Shown here piece by piece: positions 60,913 through 64,000 of a stretch of 64,000 nt of DNA. The first letter of the stretch is position 1, and every line of letters starts with the position of its first letter. The stretch spans positions 42,112 through 106,111 of the forward strand of contig JAHHIB010000013.1 in assembly GCA_019359075.1 (NCBI GenBank). Reading direction: 5' to 3'. The position numbers and the translations under genes were made by a program. Below the pieces are notes generated by a model. That model saw only the letters and a list, made by a program, of their open reading frames with translations, was not told where the DNA came from and ran no database searches. Source of the stretch: Kalymmatonema hyalinum WJT4-NPBG1 (GTDB lineage: Bacteria; Cyanobacteriota; Cyanobacteriia; Cyanobacteriales; Nostocaceae).

Positions 60913-63762
60913 TCACCGCCACTCACCCTGAAGTACAAAAGCTGCCCAATAATACGGAGAACTCCACTGCGGGATCTGCGACATCTCCATCTGTGCTTGT
61001 CTCAAAGCCGCCGCAGGCGTTAACTTTTCCTGTAACATCCCCCGATAAAACCGCTTCATCAACTCTGCGGTTGCTTGGTCGTCAACCTTCCACAAACTTA
61101 CCAGCACCCGCGCTGCACCTGCATACATAAACCCCCGCGTTAGTCCAATAATGCCTTCTCCCTTCACTTCTTGACCTTGACCTGTTTGACACGCACTCAA
61201 AACAACTAATTCTGCGGGTAAATTCAAATTAAAAATATCGCGCAGTCGCAAAAAACCATTCTGGGGTATTCCTTGTTCATCTACTAAGGACATGACAACC
61301 CCTGATAACTCTGGACGCACAGTATTAAGAATGCCGTGAGTAGCAAAATGAATAATGCGATACTGAGCTAAATCAGGATTAGTTGCACTGGCTTTATTTG
61401 CCTGAAAATCTAAAAATTGAGTTCGTTCTGTATCGGGAACTAAAGCCATAATTGCCTCAGCTTCTGTGCGAGTTCCCAAAAGTCGGGTTAAGTTTATTCC
61501 TGCATCTCGCAGAGAATCTTTTAATTCTACTTCTGTAATTGGCACATTTTCTAAACTAGGTATTGTGCCATTACTTGAATTAGCTGTATTGTTTTTAAGC
61601 CGTCCATCGTTTTTACCAAAGACCGGATCTGCAAGTACAGCTATAGTCTTAGGTGCAATTTGTCGCGCTTTTACTTGATTTCTTAATACAGCTAATGTAG
61701 ATGCTGAAGGTAAGTTAACAATTTCATGCTGCGTCATCAACGGCACAAAACCATTTTGATGTTGCGATTTTTCGGGAATTACTAAAGCACTAAAAGGTAT
61801 AGTCTGTAACCGCCCATCAGCAACAATAAGTAATCTTTTATTTTCCAGTTGTTTAGCAACAGGTTTCAGCAAAATTTTACTAATAGTATCTACTGCTAAA
61901 ACACCTTGGGCAGGGCGCATTCTAATTGGTACTAATTCTTGTTGCTGAAAACGTTGTACAGCTTTTTCAATATCTGCCTGTTTTGGTAATTCATAACTAT
62001 TAATACTAGTTTTTGTCACTGCCCAAAGATAGCTGCGCTCTTCTCCTAATGAGTATTCTAAAAGCAGTGTGTTGTCATCGAGTAAAGTTGATTGAATTTC
62101 TGATAAACTTAGAGGTTGCGGTTGAGCAATAGCCGCATAACTAGGATTGGTTTCTTTAATCTCTGCTTTGATTTCTTCATATTTTTGATAAAGCTGAAAA
62201 AGCTCTGTTTCTAAAGCAGTTGCTTGTTCCGGTGTATACCGATCATTTAACAGTTCAACTTGACGTTTTTCTAGTTCATCAATTTGCTTACTAATTATGC
62301 TTTCTTGTTGTAGCAACTCTGTGTTAACACTACTACGAAGGTCTGCTTTAGCTTCAGCAAGTAATTCTAAAAGACTGCGGGCGCGGGAACGTTCGCTGGC
62401 ATGGAATGCTTTAGCAGCATACCCTACTGATGGATTGTTTTTATGCAACCTCATTAATAAATCAATATAAAACTCGTATCTATCCCGCCTCATAGAAAAG
62501 AAAGAGGTACGAAGATTTTGACTAGAAACACTAGTTCGCAGATCCTCAGTAATTTTAATAGAAGCTTCCATTTTTTCTAGGGCTTCTGTAAGCTTATTTC
62601 GCTCACTTTCAATCCGAGCAATCTCATAAAGTTTATCAGCTTCCCCATAGCGATCACGTGTAGCTTTTGTAACTAATAATGATTGATTTAAAGCATCTAA
62701 TGCCTGTAGAGGTTGATTCATTGAACTATACAGTAAACCAATCTCTGATAGCAAAATACCTTCATCAATGCGTTCACCTAATTGTCGATAAATTGAAACT
62801 GATTTTTTTTTAAATTCTACTGCCTTGTGAGCTTCGTCAAATGTCCAATAAACCGCTCCAAAGTGGCGATAAACTCTAGCTAATTCTGAACGATTTCCCA
62901 ACTCATGATAAAGCTTTTGCGCTCTCATTAGTGCATCTAAGGCTAGTTGCTTTTTGCCCAAAGCCTCATAAACTTGACTAATATAAATAGAAGCACTAGC
63001 TTCTCCAGATTTATAATCTGCTTGCCTTGCAACTTCTATTGCTTGTTTGTAGTAGTTGAGAGCTTGTTGATGCTCACCTAACCCGTAATAACCCCAAGCT
63101 ATTTGGGCTAAAGTATTAGATTCACCAGTGCGATCGCCTGCTTTTTGATAAACTTTTAACGCCTGTTCATATAATTCTATTCCTTTTTGTCTAGCACCTA
63201 AAAAGAAATAGTGAATCCAGCCCATATTAGAGAAAGTTAATCCAACTCCAGCCGCATCACCTATTCGCTGATAAAGTCGCTGTGCTGCTTCTAAATAATC
63301 TAAAACTTTTTGTCTTTCTCCAAAAACATTATAAAGCATTCCTAAATCGTGCAAAGTTTTAGCCTGTTGATAAATCTCACCCAATTCTGTAAAAATTGGT
63401 AATGCTTGGTTGTAGTACGCTAAAGCTTGTTCTGACTCTCCTAAAGATTGATAAAGTTTACCAATCCTTCTCAATATTATCGCGAACTGAAAACGAACCT
63501 CGCGCACAGAAGCTTTACTAACTGGTAAATTTTTATAACTTTGAAGTACCTCTAAATATTTCTCAATTGCCTGTCTTTTTGATATTGCTGTTCCTTGTGG
63601 TGGGAGTTTTTCCGCTTCTGCTACAGCTTTTTCGCCTGTGGAGTAATTAGTATTAGCTTGAATTATTACTGGTCGCTGAGGATTAGCAAATACTGTTTCA
63701 GACAACAATAATATACTAAAAAATACAGCCAGCCCAAGCTGGAAAGTTCTCATATTTAACAT
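60913..63762 (-). CDS. TPR-CHAT caspase-like protease
   Basis: 949 residues. Signal peptide (LAVFFSILLLSETVFA, cleavage near residue 26), about eight TPR units (about 85-400; for example ALAYYNQALPIFTELGE and QQALNYYKQAIEVARQADY), a helical linker (about 400-540), and a C-terminal CHAT domain (about 640-949) with the catalytic His809 in HFATHG and Cys858 in LSACQTG. The end SPYYWAAFVLQGEWR is the CHAT C-terminal signature. CHAT proteases are caspase relatives; TPRs usually recognise partners. Export to the periplasm is implied by the signal peptide, which is seen in many cyanobacterial CHAT proteins. Substrate unknown; the lectin gene 106 bp downstream is the prime candidate partner. Confidence 0.95.
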   Translation of the reverse strand: MLNMRTFQLGLAVFFSILLLSETVFANPQRPVIIQANTNYSTGEKAVAEAEKLPPQGTAISKRQAIEKYLEVLQSYKNLPVSKASVREVRFQFAIILRRIGKLYQSLGESEQALAYYNQALPIFTELGEIYQQAKTLHDLGMLYNVFGERQKVLDYLEAAQRLYQRIGDAAGVGLTFSNMGWIHYFFLGARQKGIELYEQALKVYQKAGDRTGESNTLAQIAWGYYGLGEHQQALNYYKQAIEVARQADYKSGEASASIYISQVYEALGKKQLALDALMRAQKLYHELGNRSELARVYRHFGAVYWTFDEAHKAVEFKKKSVSIYRQLGERIDEGILLSEIGLLYSSMNQPLQALDALNQSLLVTKATRDRYGEADKLYEIARIESERNKLTEALEKMEASIKITEDLRTSVSSQNLRTSFFSMRRDRYEFYIDLLMRLHKNNPSVGYAAKAFHASERSRARSLLELLAEAKADLRSSVNTELLQQESIISKQIDELEKRQVELLNDRYTPEQATALETELFQLYQKYEEIKAEIKETNPSYAAIAQPQPLSLSEIQSTLLDDNTLLLEYSLGEERSYLWAVTKTSINSYELPKQADIEKAVQRFQQQELVPIRMRPAQGVLAVDTISKILLKPVAKQLENKRLLIVADGRLQTIPFSALVIPEKSQHQNGFVPLMTQHEIVNLPSASTLAVLRNQVKARQIAPKTIAVLADPVFGKNDGRLKNNTANSSNGTIPSLENVPITEVELKDSLRDAGINLTRLLGTRTEAEAIMALVPDTERTQFLDFQANKASATNPDLAQYRIIHFATHGILNTVRPELSGVVMSLVDEQGIPQNGFLRLRDIFNLNLPAELVVLSACQTGQGQEVKGEGIIGLTRGFMYAGAARVLVSLWKVDDQATAELMKRFYRGMLQEKLTPAAALRQAQMEMSQIPQWSSPYYWAAFVLQGEWR

Positions 63763-64000
63763 TATTAAATTAGGATAATTCTAAAAAATTATTATTCTAT
63801 TTAATAGAATACATCTCAAGGTAGATGAATAATAAAAATTACCTAAAAATTTAATTTATTTATTAAATTTTTAATCTAATAACCCAAGTTGCGGGTTATC
63901 TGAGTTCGAGCGCTTCGCAGTCTGAGATTAATGCGATCGCCAATGCCAATTTAGCGGTTGCGCAGAGCGCAACCGTCACTCAGAGTTAGTTCCAATGAAG
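63763..64000. other. Right-edge spacer
   Basis: AT-rich region upstream of the CHAT gene, then GC-richer sequence with one HIP1 (63933-63940) from about 63880. It holds the CHAT promoter; no ORF was recognised. Confidence 0.4.

Noticed and set aside
1..64000. tRNA or rRNA genes
   Set aside because: No cloverleaf T-loop pattern or rRNA-like block was recognised in a visual scan; a covariance-model search would be decisive.

Overview
The window looks like chromosomal DNA of a filamentous, probably heterocyst-forming, cyanobacterium of the Nostocales type. Evidence: very many GCGATCGC (HIP1) octamers, heptameric tandem repeats, a fraC-fraD-fraE filament-integrity operon, an xisH-xisI pair, GAF-rich chemoreceptor and kinase genes, and CHAT/TPR and pentapeptide-repeat proteins. 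No rRNA, tRNA or CRISPR array was recognised by eye.

Layout. 1-12.3 kb: a Ser/Thr kinase cut by the left edge, then a minus-strand signalling block: a large response regulator with three receiver domains, a five-PAS/one-GAF histidine kinase, three stand-alone receivers and a PixJ-like methyl-accepting receptor with two GAF domains. 13-25.4 kb: mixed metabolic and membrane genes (VOC protein, two-domain membrane genes, DUF1838, AbrB-family permease, DUF190), a coiled-coil gene bracketed by a 139-bp inverted repeat, an HtpX-like protease, aspS and a family-39 glycosyltransferase. 25.4-33 kb: an IS701-like transposase stub, a 1786-residue Ser/Thr kinase-ATPase-GAF-histidine kinase and an amidohydrolase. 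33-45.4 kb: hsp20, a 51-residue gene with its own terminator, a DUF62 SAM hydrolase, DUF2301 and YdcF-like membrane proteins, dprA with a TnpB remnant against its 3' end, a class-A beta-lactamase-fold protein, trmJ with a repeat inserted in frame, and secA. 45.4-54.4 kb: a dihaem cytochrome c, a tandem CobO-like protein, fraCDE, a pentapeptide-repeat protein, a DUF981 membrane protein divergent from a frameshifted microbial rhodopsin, and an orphan sugar-type ABC permease.

54.4-64 kb is accessory in character. purN runs into a dispersed repeat; a DUF433/DUF5615 toxin-antitoxin pair follows whose toxin carries a nonsense codon; then small TA-like genes, xisH-xisI, two secreted ricin-B-type lectins, a secreted small protein and a 949-residue TPR-CHAT protease. 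Between these genes lie many copies of a composite repeat of about 90-100 bp. One half of that repeat, read on the minus strand, spells the C-terminal end of a CHAT domain, the same residues that end the intact CHAT gene at 60913. A longer relic at 59879-59963 keeps the CHAT tail plus its 3' flank. I read the region as a CHAT protease/secreted-lectin locus that has expanded and decayed, shedding its gene ends as repeats.

Main points for a second look: the CHAT-tail-derived repeats and lectin cassettes; the rhodopsin broken at a T7 run, with a chloride-pump-like T-S-V motif; the PixJ-like receptor whose second GAF keeps both candidate bilin cysteines; the 139-bp inverted repeat around one gene; the toxin killed by a CGA-to-TGA-type change; and the repeat inserted in frame in trmJ. 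Everything was read by eye; no database searches were run.
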